This document shows, in pieces, positions 1 through 7,589 of a stretch of DNA of 32,330 bases; the stretch's first letter is position 1; each line of letters starts with the position of its first letter. The stretch is from an uncultured Lachnospiraceae bacterium (GTDB taxonomy: Bacteria; Bacillota; Clostridia; Lachnospirales; Lachnospiraceae), in assembly GCA_902799015.1 (NCBI GenBank), contig CADBZI010000022.1, positions 1-32,330 on the forward strand, given 5' to 3'. The position numbers and the translations under genes were made by a program. The notes beneath the pieces are model-generated. The model was not told where the DNA came from and searched no databases. It saw only the letters and a list, made by a program, of their open reading frames with translations.

Positions 1-84
1 GACCGCCTCTATGGCATTACCATGCAGGAGAAGGGCATCTCCGCGCTGGTATCGGTGGATCTGGTGGAAAATGATCTGACGTGA
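1..84 (+). CDS. smc: Chromosome segregation protein SMC, C-terminal end (partial)
   Basis: The first 84 bases read in frame 1 as 27 residues ending in a TGA stop. They include LYGITMQEKGISALVSVDL, the characteristic end of the SMC ATPase head. SMC is the condensin-like ATPase that compacts and segregates the chromosome with ScpA and ScpB. Only the tail after the Walker B and D-loop region is present, because the gene enters from the left edge. The assignment is supported by the following gene, ftsY, since rnc-smc-ftsY is a common order in Firmicutes. No terminator is visible before ftsY, so cotranscription is likely. Confidence 0.85.
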   Translation, partial: DRLYGITMQEKGISALVSVDLVENDLT

Positions 85-124
85 CCCAAACTGGAACAGA
101 TCTTTGCGAAATGGAGTGTTTAAG

Positions 125-1072
125 ATGGGAGAAGTGAAAGAAAAGAAGGGATTTTTCCGGCGCCTGAAGGAAGGACTGACAAAGACAAGAAGCAGCATCA
201 TTTCCGGATTTGATTCTGCTTTTACCGCCTATTCAGAGATTGATGATGACTTCTATGAAGAGATCGAGGAGATCCTCATCATGGGAGATGTCGGGATTCA
301 GGCGACCACCAACATCATCAACGATCTGAGAGAAAAGGTGGAGGACAAACGAATCAGGGATCCGCGCAAGTGCCGTGAACTGCTCATGGAATCCATCCGG
401 GATGAGATGAAGGTGGACAACGCGGACTATGAATTCGAGAACAGGAAGAGTGTTGTCCTGGTCGTCGGCGTCAACGGAGTCGGCAAGACAACCAGCATCG
501 GAAAGCTTGCCGGAATTCTGAAAGACGAAGGAAAGTCTGTCGTTCTGGCTGCGGCAGATACCTTCCGCGCGGCAGCCTCAGAGCAGCTGACGGAATGGGC
601 CAGACGGGCCCAGGTTCCGATTATTTCCGGAAAAGAAGGAGCAGATCCCGCGTCGATCGTCTATGACGCAATCGCGTCCGCGAAGTCAAGAGACGCCGAC
701 ATTCTGATCATTGATACGGCGGGGCGGCTCCACAATAAGAAGAATCTGATGAACGAACTCGGCAAGATCAACCGGATCATCGACAGCAATTATCCGGAAG
801 CCTTCCGGGAGACACTGGTCGTGCTGGACGGAACAACCGGACAGAACGCTCTTGCACAGGCAAAGGAGTTTCAGGCGGTTACCCCGGTATCCGGCATCAT
901 TCTTACGAAGCTGGACGGCACGGCGAAGGGCGGAATTGCCGTGGCGATTCATTCGGAGATCGGCATTCCGGTCAAGTACATCGGCGTCGGAGAATCCATC
1001 GACGACCTGCAGAAGTTTGACGCGGACGCATTTGTCAAGGCACTGTTTGATGTGAATGCGGAAGAAGCCTGA
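125..1072 (+). CDS. ftsY: Signal recognition particle receptor FtsY
   Basis: This is the SRP receptor GTPase, which docks SRP-ribosome complexes at the membrane and hands nascent membrane proteins to SecYEG. The 315-residue protein has a short N-terminal helical segment and an NG domain. The P-loop GVNGVGKTT is at residues 115-123, DTAGR at 197-201 and the guanine-specificity motif TKLDG at 261-265. It lacks the long acidic A domain of E. coli FtsY, as is usual in Firmicutes. I chose ATG at 125 because GGAG at 113-116 lies 8 bases upstream and the MGEVKEKKGFF start is typical. A TTG at 104 is a possible in-frame alternative that adds 7 residues. It lies 40 bases after smc. Confidence 0.96.
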   Translation: MGEVKEKKGFFRRLKEGLTKTRSSIISGFDSAFTAYSEIDDDFYEEIEEILIMGDVGIQATTNIINDLREKVEDKRIRDPRKCRELLMESIRDEMKVDNADYEFENRKSVVLVVGVNGVGKTTSIGKLAGILKDEGKSVVLAAADTFRAAASEQLTEWARRAQVPIISGKEGADPASIVYDAIASAKSRDADILIIDTAGRLHNKKNLMNELGKINRIIDSNYPEAFRETLVVLDGTTGQNALAQAKEFQAVTPVSGIILTKLDGTAKGGIAVAIHSEIGIPVKYIGVGESIDDLQKFDADAFVKALFDVNAEEA

Positions 1073-1116
1073 GGGGCGCATGCCACCGGCAAAACCGCAG
1101 CAAAATGGAGACAACA

Positions 1117-2337
1117 ATGAAGGAAATGCTCACGCTTGAGGCATTTGAAGAGGCCTCGGAAGTAGTCAAAAAGGTCACAGCCGGCACAAAGCTGGTCAGC
1201 AGCAGCTATTTCAGTGCCCAGTCCGGCAATAAGGTATATCTGAAGCCGGAAAACATGCAGGTGACAGGGGCCTACAAGATCAGAGGCGCTTATTATAAGA
1301 TCAGTACAATGTCCCCGGAGGACCGTGAAAAGGGCCTGATCACCGCATCCGCAGGAAACCACGCGCAGGGCGTCGCCTATGCGGCCAGACAGTACGGGTG
1401 CAAGGCGACGATCGTCATGCCAACCACGACACCGCTGATCAAGGTCAACCGCACACGCGGCTATGGCGCAGAGGTTATCCTGAAGGGGGACGTGTACGAC
1501 GAATCCTGCGAAGTGGCGCTGCAGCTGGCAAAGGAGCACGGCTACACATTTGTGCACCCATTTGACGATCCGACGGTAGCCACCGGACAGGGCACGATCA
1601 TGATGGAGATCTTTCAGGATCTCCCGACCGTGGAATATGTTCTGGTTCCTGTCGGCGGCGGCGGACTCGCGACGGGTGTCTCCACCCTGGCAAAGCTGCT
1701 GAATCCCGGAATCAAGGTCATAGCCGTAGAGCCGGCAGGCGCAGCCTGCCTGAGCGCGTCCCTGAAGGAGGGAAAGGCCGTGACGATTCCCTCCGTCAGC
1801 ACCATCGCGGACGGCACCGCCGTCAAAACACCGGGAGAAAAGATCTTCCCGTATCTGAAGAAGAACATTGATGATGTCATCACGGTCAGCGATGATGAGC
1901 TGATCGTCGCCTTCCTGGACATGGTAGAAAACCATAAGATGATCGTCGAGAACTCCGGACTGCTCACCGTTGCGGCATTGAAGCACCTGCCGTGCAAAGA
2001 TAAGAGAGTCGTCTCGGTTCTATCCGGCGGAAATATGGATGTCATCACGATGTCATCCGTGGTCCAGTACGGACTGATTCAGAGAGACCGGATCTTTACC
2101 TTCTCCGTTATGCTTCCGGACAAACCCGGCGAACTGGTACGCGTGGCAAATATCGTCGCGCAGAATCAGGGAAATGTCATCCGCCTGGATCATAACCAGT
2201 TTGTGAGCACCAACCGAAACGCGGCCGTGAAGCTGACGATCACGCTGGAGGCCTTTGGTACGGAGCATAAGCAGAAGATCCTGAACGCGATCAAGGATGC
2301 GGGATACCAGGCGACCCTGGAGGACGCGATTCTGTGA
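1117..2337 (+). CDS. ilvA: Threonine ammonia-lyase (threonine dehydratase), PLP-dependent, with C-terminal ACT domain
   Basis: This PLP enzyme deaminates L-threonine (and usually L-serine) to 2-oxobutyrate, the first step toward isoleucine or a catabolic reaction. The fold-type II core carries the PLP lysine in GAYKIRGAY (K54 from this start) and the phosphate-binding loop GGGGLATG. A single ACT-like domain occupies roughly the last 80 residues, from FTFSVMLPDKPGEL onward. The length of about 406 residues fits the medium single-ACT form rather than the long two-ACT IlvA or short TdcB. ATG at 1117 is preferred because GGAG at 1107-1110 lies 6 bases upstream; ATG at 1105 is the alternative. No other isoleucine pathway genes are nearby, so a biosynthetic versus catabolic role cannot be decided. 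The symbol is a family-level assignment. Confidence 0.9.
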   Translation: MKEMLTLEAFEEASEVVKKVTAGTKLVSSSYFSAQSGNKVYLKPENMQVTGAYKIRGAYYKISTMSPEDREKGLITASAGNHAQGVAYAARQYGCKATIVMPTTTPLIKVNRTRGYGAEVILKGDVYDESCEVALQLAKEHGYTFVHPFDDPTVATGQGTIMMEIFQDLPTVEYVLVPVGGGGLATGVSTLAKLLNPGIKVIAVEPAGAACLSASLKEGKAVTIPSVSTIADGTAVKTPGEKIFPYLKKNIDDVITVSDDELIVAFLDMVENHKMIVENSGLLTVAALKHLPCKDKRVVSVLSGGNMDVITMSSVVQYGLIQRDRIFTFSVMLPDKPGELVRVANIVAQNQGNVIRLDHNQFVSTNRNAAVKLTITLEAFGTEHKQKILNAIKDAGYQATLEDAIL

Positions 2338-2385
2338 TCCGCGTGAATTTGCTGCAAGTCACACTCTGACCAAGCACAAGGTATA

Positions 2386-2489
2386 CACAGAGCTTCTGAG
2401 CGGAGACTTTCGGGGCGCAGAGCGTCCAGTGGACGCTCGCTTTGCGCCGACCGGAGCGGAGCGAAGACTCGTAGCGAAGAAGCTCTGTG
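2386..2489. repeat. Long imperfect palindromic element with nested hairpins
   Basis: The outer arms CACAGAGCTTCT (2386-2397) and AGAAGCTCTGTG (2478-2489) are perfect 12-bp inverted repeats. Nested inside are GGCGCA/TGCGCC (2414-2419/2443-2448) and a perfect 8-bp hairpin GAGCGTCC-AGT-GGACGCTC (2420-2438). The remaining bases can partly pair with G-U wobbles. The whole segment could fold into one long rod either as RNA or as extruded DNA. It resembles a small palindromic repeat (REP/MITE-like) or structured RNA. I see no second copy in this window, so its repetitive nature is inferred. Confidence 0.6.
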
Positions 2490-2536
2490 AATGCCGCAGT
2501 GCTGGTAGGAGTGTGTCTTTCAACGCGTTTTTAAGC

Positions 2537-2580
2537 CGCCCGGTGGACGTCAAGAAAAACTACTTGACATCCACCGGGCG
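2537..2580. repeat. 18-bp hairpin overlapping the ylxM -35 region
   Basis: The arm at 2537-2554 (CGCCCGGTGGACGTCAAG) and the arm at 2563-2580 (CTTGACATCCACCGGGCG) are complementary over 18 bp with one C/A mismatch. An 8-base A-rich loop lies between them. There is no T-run directly after it on the plus strand, so it is not a typical terminator in that direction. On the minus strand an A/T-rich stretch follows, but no minus-strand gene ends here. The right arm contains TTGACA, used below as a -35 candidate. Confidence 0.65.
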
Positions 2581-2592
2581 ATCGTTTATCTT
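2564..2592 (+). promoter_or_regulatory. Candidate sigma-A promoter for ylxM-ffh
   Basis: A consensus -35 TTGACA (2564-2569) is followed by a 17-base spacer and TATCTT (2587-2592, four of six matches to TATAAT). The predicted start of transcription is near 2599, only a few bases before the ylxM ATG at 2602. The -35 lies in the 3' arm of the 18-bp hairpin. The promoter is inferred from consensus only. Confidence 0.5.
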
Positions 2593-2601
2593 ATTGCAGG
2601 T

Positions 2602-2940
2602 ATGGAAAAGATAGTGGAACAGACGCTTCTGTATGATTTCTACGGAGAGCTTCTGACAGAACATCAGAGAGAGGTCTACGAGGACGTCATCCTGGGAGAT
2701 CTCGGCTACAGTGAAGCCGCGCAGGAATACGGCGTGTCCAGGCAGGGTGTTCATGATCTCGTGAAAAGGGTGGATCACCAGCTGAAGGAATACGAGGGAA
2801 AGCTTGGTCTGGTAGAGCGATTCCTGAAGATCCGCTCCCAGGTGATCCAGATCCGGGAGATGGCAAGGAAGGCCGGTCCGGAGGATGCGGATGCGGCGCG
2901 TATGGTCCGGATCTGCGACAGCATCCTTACGGAGCTGTAG
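2602..2940 (+). CDS. ylxM: YlxM family DNA-binding / SRP-associated regulator
   Basis: This small helix-turn-helix protein (112 residues) belongs to the UPF0122/YlxM family, encoded next to ffh in most Firmicutes. The N-terminal segment LLYDFYGELLTEHQREVYED is the family signature. The sigma-70 region 4-like HTH lies around residues 35-57 (GYSEAAQEYGVSRQGVHDLV). In streptococci YlxM has been reported to bind SRP components and modulate Ffh GTPase activity; that role is family knowledge, not seen here. The ATG at 2602 matches the usual family start, but there is no well-spaced Shine-Dalgarno site: AGG sits almost against the start codon. That fits the promoter placed very close upstream. It precedes ffh by 89 bases and probably shares its transcript. 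Confidence 0.9.
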   Translation: MEKIVEQTLLYDFYGELLTEHQREVYEDVILGDLGYSEAAQEYGVSRQGVHDLVKRVDHQLKEYEGKLGLVERFLKIRSQVIQIREMARKAGPEDADAARMVRICDSILTEL

Positions 2941-3029
2941 AGAAGGATCCGGTGCGTGCAGGCGGCATCCGGAAACAGTAAGTCAACTCCCAAAACTGCG
3001 TTATGGGAGAAGGATCAGGGACGAAGAAT

Positions 3030-4388
3030 ATGGCGTTTGAGAGCTTATCCGATAAATTCCAGAATATATTCAAGAACATGCGCCGCAAGGGCAGGCTGAC
3101 GGAAGAGGATGTCAAGGCAGCCTTGAAGGAAGTAAAGATGGCTCTTCTCGAGGCGGATGTCTCCTTCAAGGTCGTCAAGACTCTGATGAAGAGTATTCAG
3201 GAGAAGGCGATCGGGCAGGATGTCATGAACGGTCTCAATCCCGGTCAGATGGTGATCAAGATCGTGAACGACGAGATGACCGCACTGATGGGCTCCGAGA
3301 CGACTGAACTGAAGCTGAAGGGCGGAAATGATGTCACAGTCCTGATGATGATGGGCCTCCAGGGTGCCGGTAAGACGACCACCTGCGCAAAGCTCGCGGC
3401 CAAGCTGAAAAGCAGAGGACGCAGACCTTTGATTGCGGCATGTGATATCTACCGTCCGGCCGCGATCAAGCAGCTGCAGGTCAGTGCCGCGAAGGTGAAT
3501 GTTCCGGTCTTTGAGATGGGATGCGATGTGGAACCGCCGAAGATCGCGCAGGAAGCGGTGCGGTATGCCCGTGAGAACGGATACAACGTTGTTCTGCTCG
3601 ATACCGCCGGACGTCTGCAGATTGATGAAGACATGATGGCGGAGCTGCAGCAGATCCGCGAACAGGTGGATGTCACGCAGACGATCCTGGTTGTGGACGC
3701 AATGACCGGCCAGGAAGCTGTGAACGTGGCATCGACATTTGAAGAGAAGATCGGAATCGACGGTGTCATCCTGACCAAGCTCGATGGCGATACAAGAGGA
3801 GGAGCGGCTCTTTCCATCCGTGCCGCTTGCGGCAAACCGATCCTGTATGCGGGTATGGGAGAGAAGCCGGATGACCTCGAACAGTTCTATCCGGACCGTA
3901 TGAGCTCCAGAATTCTCGGAATGGGAGATGTCCTGAGTCTGATTGAAAAGGCACAGGAGAACCTGAACGAGGAACGCGCGAAGGAGATGGAGAAGAAGCT
4001 CCGCAAGGCAACCTTCGGCTTCGACGACTACATCGAGTCCATGAATCAGATGAAGAAGATGGGCGGGATGAGTTCGATTCTCAAGATGCTGCCGGGTATG
4101 GGAGGCTCCCAGCTGTCCCAGATTGAGGATCAGATCGATGAGAGCCAGATGGCGCGCACGGAAGCGATTATTCTTTCCATGACGCCGAAGGAGAGAGCGA
4201 ATCCGGATCTTCTGAATCAGTCGAGAAAGATCCGCATCGCGAAGGGCGCAGGCGTACCGGTCGGAGAAGTGAATAAGCTGGTGAAGCAGTTTGACCAGGC
4301 GAGAAAGCTGATGAAGCAGTTTGGCGGCGGAGGCGGAAAGCGCAGAGGATCTTTCCGGCTTCCCTTCGGAGGCGGCGGACTCTTCTGA
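3030..4388 (+). CDS. ffh: Signal recognition particle protein Ffh (SRP54)
   Basis: Ffh is the SRP GTPase that binds 4.5S/scRNA and hydrophobic signal sequences and pairs with FtsY, encoded 2 kb upstream. The 452-residue protein has an N domain (about 1-95), and a G domain with P-loop GLQGAGKTT at 109-117, DTAGR at 191-195 and TKLDGDTRGG. The methionine-rich M domain (about 300-440) includes MNQMKKMGGMSSILKMLPGMG. It ends in a glycine- and arginine-rich tail. The start is placed at ATG 3030 because MAFESLSDKFQNIF is the canonical family N-terminus and AGGG at 3017-3020 lies 9 bases upstream. An ATG at 3003 would add an atypical nine-residue extension. Confidence 0.97.
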   Translation: MAFESLSDKFQNIFKNMRRKGRLTEEDVKAALKEVKMALLEADVSFKVVKTLMKSIQEKAIGQDVMNGLNPGQMVIKIVNDEMTALMGSETTELKLKGGNDVTVLMMMGLQGAGKTTTCAKLAAKLKSRGRRPLIAACDIYRPAAIKQLQVSAAKVNVPVFEMGCDVEPPKIAQEAVRYARENGYNVVLLDTAGRLQIDEDMMAELQQIREQVDVTQTILVVDAMTGQEAVNVASTFEEKIGIDGVILTKLDGDTRGGAALSIRAACGKPILYAGMGEKPDDLEQFYPDRMSSRILGMGDVLSLIEKAQENLNEERAKEMEKKLRKATFGFDDYIESMNQMKKMGGMSSILKMLPGMGGSQLSQIEDQIDESQMARTEAIILSMTPKERANPDLLNQSRKIRIAKGAGVPVGEVNKLVKQFDQARKLMKQFGGGGGKRRGSFRLPFGGGGLF

Positions 4389-4541
4389 AGACGTTTGCAT
4401 CAGGTCCGCATTTTTTGCGGCGCAGGTATGCCGATGGCGTATCTGAATGAAAGAGCGTGTAATCTGCCCTGAATAAGGGACAGTTCACAAAGAGATATTC
4501 TATCTATCATATTATTTACCATTATTAGGAGGATTAGATTC
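4389..4541 (+). promoter_or_regulatory. Structured leader before rpsP with AT-rich promoter-like region
   Basis: The 153 bases between ffh and rpsP contain short hairpins: CCGCA-TTTTT-TGCGG (4406-4420), GTATGCC-GAT-GGCGTAT (with G-U pairs, about 4427-4443) and a weak CCCT/AGGG stem. They end in an AT-rich stretch with -10-like hexamers TATCAT (4505-4510) and TATTAT (4510-4515). The upstream TTCACA (4484-4489) is spaced 15 or 20 bases from them, neither ideal. A separate start of transcription for the ribosomal protein gene is plausible but unproven. Confidence 0.3.
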
Positions 4542-4787
4542 ATGGCTGTAAAGATGAGACTTAGAAGAACCGGTAAGAAGAAGGCACCTTTTTATCGTAT
4601 CGTTGTTGCGGATTCCAGATCTCCGCGTGACGGACGCTGCATCGCTGAGCTTGGTTCTTATGATCCGAACCAGGATCCGAGCGTTTTCCATATCGATGAG
4701 GAAGAAGCAAGGAAGTGGCTTGCCAACGGTGCGCAGCCGACTGCTGTCGTCGCAAAGATTCTGAAGATTGCCGGCATTGAAAAATAA
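4542..4787 (+). CDS. rpsP: 30S ribosomal protein S16
   Basis: S16 is a primary 16S rRNA-binding protein needed for 30S assembly. The 81-residue length is standard. The N-terminal [26 protein letters not shown] carries the family signature (split here only by normal family variation), with YDPNQDP and the [16 protein letters not shown] region following. A strong Shine-Dalgarno AGGAGG (4527-4532) lies 9 bases before the ATG, as expected for a highly translated gene. It is followed 15 bases later by khpA, the order known from the B. subtilis ffh-rpsP-ylqC-rimM-trmD cluster. Confidence 0.97.
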   Translation: MAVKMRLRRTGKKKAPFYRIVVADSRSPRDGRCIAELGSYDPNQDPSVFHIDEEEARKWLANGAQPTAVVAKILKIAGIEK

Positions 4788-4802
4788 GATAAGGGAGATC
4801 GA

Positions 4803-5033
4803 ATGAGAGAGTTAGTAGAAACCATCGCAAAAGCTCTTGTCGAACACCCTGATGAAGTTGTAGTCACTGAGAAAACCAGCGGGAGATCGATCCTGATTGA
4901 ATTGCAGGTTGCCCCTTCGGATATGGGCAAGGTCATCGGAAAGCAGGGAAGGATTGCGAAGGCGATCCGTTCCGTGGTGAAAGCCGCCGCTTCCAGGGAC
5001 GACAAGAAAGTGATCATCGATATCGTAGAATGA
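4803..5033 (+). CDS. khpA: KH-domain RNA-binding protein KhpA (YlqC)
   Basis: This single-domain type II KH protein (76 residues) binds RNA. In streptococci and other Firmicutes it forms a complex with KhpB and affects cell division and elongation through RNA control. The GXXG loop is GKQG at residues 46-49 in the stretch MGKVIGKQGRIAKAIRSVV, the conserved core of the family. The start is ATG at 4803 with AAGGGAG just upstream. It sits 15 bases after rpsP and most likely shares its mRNA. A terminator-like hairpin follows the stop codon. Confidence 0.93.
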   Translation: MRELVETIAKALVEHPDEVVVTEKTSGRSILIELQVAPSDMGKVIGKQGRIAKAIRSVVKAAASRDDKKVIIDIVE

Positions 5034-5038
5034 TTATG

Positions 5039-5076
5039 GCTCGCTGATGCCGGATGGACGGCTCGGCGGGCTTTTG
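5039..5076 (+). terminator. Terminator-like hairpin between khpA and rimM
   Basis: GCTCGCTGA (5039-5047) pairs with TCGGCGGGC (5063-5071) over 9 bp with two G-U wobbles. An inner GCCG-GATGGA-CGGC hairpin stacks on it, and TTTTG follows. The T-run is short, so it may act as a partial terminator that lowers rimM and downstream expression relative to rpsP. Assignment is by fold and position only. Confidence 0.5.
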
Positions 5077-5106
5077 TAAAGATTAGAGATTTGGAATTGG
5101 AAAAGC

Positions 5107-5622
5107 ATGGAACAGTTTCTGAAGATCGGAACAATCATTTCCACACATGCCCTCAAAGGAGAGGTAAAGGTCTACCCGACCACCGAGGACGTAAAGCGGT
5201 ACGATGACCTTGACCGGACGTATCTGGGACAAGGCACGCAGAAGGAATGCCTTCACGTAGAGCGGGTCCGGTATTTCAAGAACCTCGTCATCGTCAAATT
5301 CCGTGGGCTGGACAGGATCGAGGACGTGGAACGCCTGATCAAACAGGATTTGTTTGTCTCAAGGGAGGATGCGATCCCGCTTGGAGAAAATGAATTCTTT
5401 ATCTGTGATGTGATCGGCCTGAAGGCAGTGACAGATGAAGGGCGCGAGCTAGGCGTTGTCGCGGATGTCATGGAGACAGGCGCGAATGATGTTTACATCA
5501 TATCGAAAAAAGAAAATCCGAAGGCAGAATTGCTGCTTCCTGCGACCGATGAAGTGATTCTGGAGATCAGTCCTGAAAAAGGTGTCATGACCGTCCATAT
5601 GCTTCCGGGACTTGAGGACTGA
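5107..5622 (+). CDS. rimM: 16S rRNA maturation factor RimM
   Basis: RimM assists late 30S assembly by binding S19 and the 16S rRNA head. The 171-residue protein has the two expected domains. The N-terminal RimM beta-barrel runs from FLKIGTIISTHALKGEVKVYPTT to about residue 90. The C-terminal PRC-barrel domain begins near FFICDVIGLKAVTDEGRELG and ends with the conserved ISPEKGVMTVHMLPGL. The length is typical. The start is ATG 5107, preceded by a purine-rich GGAATTGGAAAA stretch. It lies 73 bases after khpA, with a hairpin between. The next gene, a phosphoglycerol transferase homologue, begins only 6 bases after its stop. Confidence 0.95.
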   Translation: MEQFLKIGTIISTHALKGEVKVYPTTEDVKRYDDLDRTYLGQGTQKECLHVERVRYFKNLVIVKFRGLDRIEDVERLIKQDLFVSREDAIPLGENEFFICDVIGLKAVTDEGRELGVVADVMETGANDVYIISKKENPKAELLLPATDEVILEISPEKGVMTVHMLPGLED

Positions 5623-5628
5623 ACTGAT

Positions 5629-7584
5629 ATGAAGACACAAAAGAAAGGAAGGATTCTCAGAGTTTTATTCTGTCTTCTTCTGACAGCAGCTGTCCTCATC
5701 GGCAGGATCGCTCAGTGGGTGATGGAACAGGCCAGCCTGAATCTCGATGAGATCCTTTTTACCCTGACGCATCCGGTTGACGGAACGGACGCGGGCTTTT
5801 ACTGGAGCATTATCCGGTTTTCCGTGATTCCGGCGTTGGCGATTCTGTTCGTGGTTCTTACGCTGCAGACCTTTTTGGACCATCAAAGCAAGAGTCCCCG
5901 GAGCAAGAACTGGCCGGGCAATCCTGCGGCAGACGCTGCCATGACGCGGCCGGCAGAAGAGAACCCTCGCATCCTGGAAGCGGCAAGAAGATGGCTTCTT
6001 CCGGCTTCTGTCCTGATTGCCCTGGGATTCTGCGTTCTTACGGTATGGAGGCTCTGGACAAGGCTTGGCGTCAGCGAGTATCTGAAGAACTCCGGCCAGA
6101 CATCGACCTGGATCGAAGACAATTACGTGGATCCTTCCGGCGTTTCGATCACATTTCCCGAAAAGAAGAAGAACCTGATCTATCTGTACCTGGAATCCAT
6201 GGAGGTTTCCTATGCGGACAAGCCGTCCGGCGGGATCTTTGAAGAGAATTACATTCCGAATCTGACCCGTGCCGTGGCGGATGCCGTCGATTTCAGCGGA
6301 CCGGATGCGGACAAGCTGAATGGAGCTTCTTCCTGGAAGTACACTACCTGGACGATGGGAGGCATGTTCGCCGCGACGAGCGGTCTTCCTTTGAAGATTC
6401 CGATTGAGAAAAACGGCGTGGATACCAATTATATGAGTACCCAGGATTCGTTCTTCCCGAATATCGTGACACTGGGCGATATTCTGCAGAAGCAGGGATA
6501 TGAGCAGGACCTGCTGATCGGCTCCGACGCGACCTTCGGGGGAAGGCGTCTGTATTTTTCCACACATGGGAATTATTCGTTCTACGATTACATGTATTAC
6601 AGTGAGAACGGATTCCTTCCTCCCGGGTATAAGGTATTCTGGGGATTTGAGGATGAGAAGCTGTTCGACTTCGCGAAGGAGCGTCTGTCTGAGCTGGCCG
6701 GGCAGGATCAGCCGTTCAACCTGACGATGCTGACAGTGGACACGCATTATCCGGACGGATATACCTGCAGGCTGTGCAAGGACACCTATGAAAGCTCCTA
6801 CGCGAATGCCATTGCATGCTCCGATGTGCAGGTCAGTGCATTTCTGGACTGGTGCAGGGAGCAGGACTGGTATGCGGATACGGTCATTGTGGTTTCCGGA
6901 GACCATCCGACGATGGCGTCCTTCTGTGACGGAGCGCCGGCGGATTATGTCCGCAAGGTCTATACGGCGTATCTGAACCCGGCAAAAGAGCCGCAGAGGG
7001 ATGAATGGCGTGAGTATGCGACCGTGGACAACTTCCCGACCACATTATCCGCCATGGGCGCTGACATAGAAGGCGGACGGCTCGGCCTGGGATGCGATCT
7101 GTTCTCTTCGGAGGATACCTTGACCGAACAGTACGGAAGAGAAAAGATCGACGAAGAGCTGTCCAGAACATCCGAATGGATGAACGCACAGTCTCAGGTA
7201 GAACCGCTGACCGCGGATATCACATATGACCCGTATGACGAAGAGAATCATAAGCTGTCCTTCACGATCCGGAATGTATCGAGCGACAAGGTGGACGGCT
7301 TCCGCTGCTGCATGAAGATGTATGGATATCAGACCGCGAGCGGTCCCGATTACATCGAATGGATCAGCGCGCAGGAGACGCAGAAGGGGGTCTGGAGGGC
7401 GGAATGGAATGTCCCGACCGACCAGGCCTACGAGGGAATCGTCAAGCTGCAGCCTACCTGTATGGTGGACGGCGCCCGCAGCAATGTGCTGGATCTTCAT
7501 TATTATCATTTGAAATATGACGCGGGCGGCGGGAATTGTGAATGGTATGAATGCAGCGCCAACGGGAAAAGGCTGGAGGGCTGA
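5629..7584 (+). CDS. Membrane-anchored phosphoglycerol transferase / LTA synthase family protein (sulfatase fold)
   Basis: This 651-residue protein belongs to the alkaline phosphatase/sulfatase superfamily that includes LtaS and OpgB/MdoB. These enzymes move phosphoglycerol from phosphatidylglycerol to teichoic acid or glucan on the outer membrane face. Three membrane segments are visible (about residues 9-31, 57-81, 121-143). The catalytic domain then shows E189 in LYLESME, threonines 239/240 in the WKYTTWTMGGM motif (the likely nucleophile region), H373 in VDTHYPDG and D425-H426 in SGDHPTM. The motif WTMGG...SGLPL is closer to MdoB than to LtaS. About 150 C-terminal residues form an extra, probably beta-rich domain of unknown role. 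It sits between rimM and trmD, spaced 6 and 5 bases, so it is expressed with ribosome genes. The substrate is unknown. Confidence 0.85.
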   Translation: MKTQKKGRILRVLFCLLLTAAVLIGRIAQWVMEQASLNLDEILFTLTHPVDGTDAGFYWSIIRFSVIPALAILFVVLTLQTFLDHQSKSPRSKNWPGNPAADAAMTRPAEENPRILEAARRWLLPASVLIALGFCVLTVWRLWTRLGVSEYLKNSGQTSTWIEDNYVDPSGVSITFPEKKKNLIYLYLESMEVSYADKPSGGIFEENYIPNLTRAVADAVDFSGPDADKLNGASSWKYTTWTMGGMFAATSGLPLKIPIEKNGVDTNYMSTQDSFFPNIVTLGDILQKQGYEQDLLIGSDATFGGRRLYFSTHGNYSFYDYMYYSENGFLPPGYKVFWGFEDEKLFDFAKERLSELAGQDQPFNLTMLTVDTHYPDGYTCRLCKDTYESSYANAIACSDVQVSAFLDWCREQDWYADTVIVVSGDHPTMASFCDGAPADYVRKVYTAYLNPAKEPQRDEWREYATVDNFPTTLSAMGADIEGGRLGLGCDLFSSEDTLTEQYGREKIDEELSRTSEWMNAQSQVEPLTADITYDPYDEENHKLSFTIRNVSSDKVDGFRCCMKMYGYQTASGPDYIEWISAQETQKGVWRAEWNVPTDQAYEGIVKLQPTCMVDGARSNVLDLHYYHLKYDAGGGNCEWYECSANGKRLEG

Positions 7585-7589
7585 GAGGA

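Noticed and set aside
2297-2614. Open frame running through the palindromic region before ylxM
   Set aside because: It crosses the hairpin elements and the ylxM promoter, has no ribosome site and resembles no protein family.
3003-3029. Upstream ATG giving Ffh a nine-residue extension
   Set aside because: The extension is atypical, while ATG 3030 gives the canonical MAFESL start with a well-spaced ribosome site.
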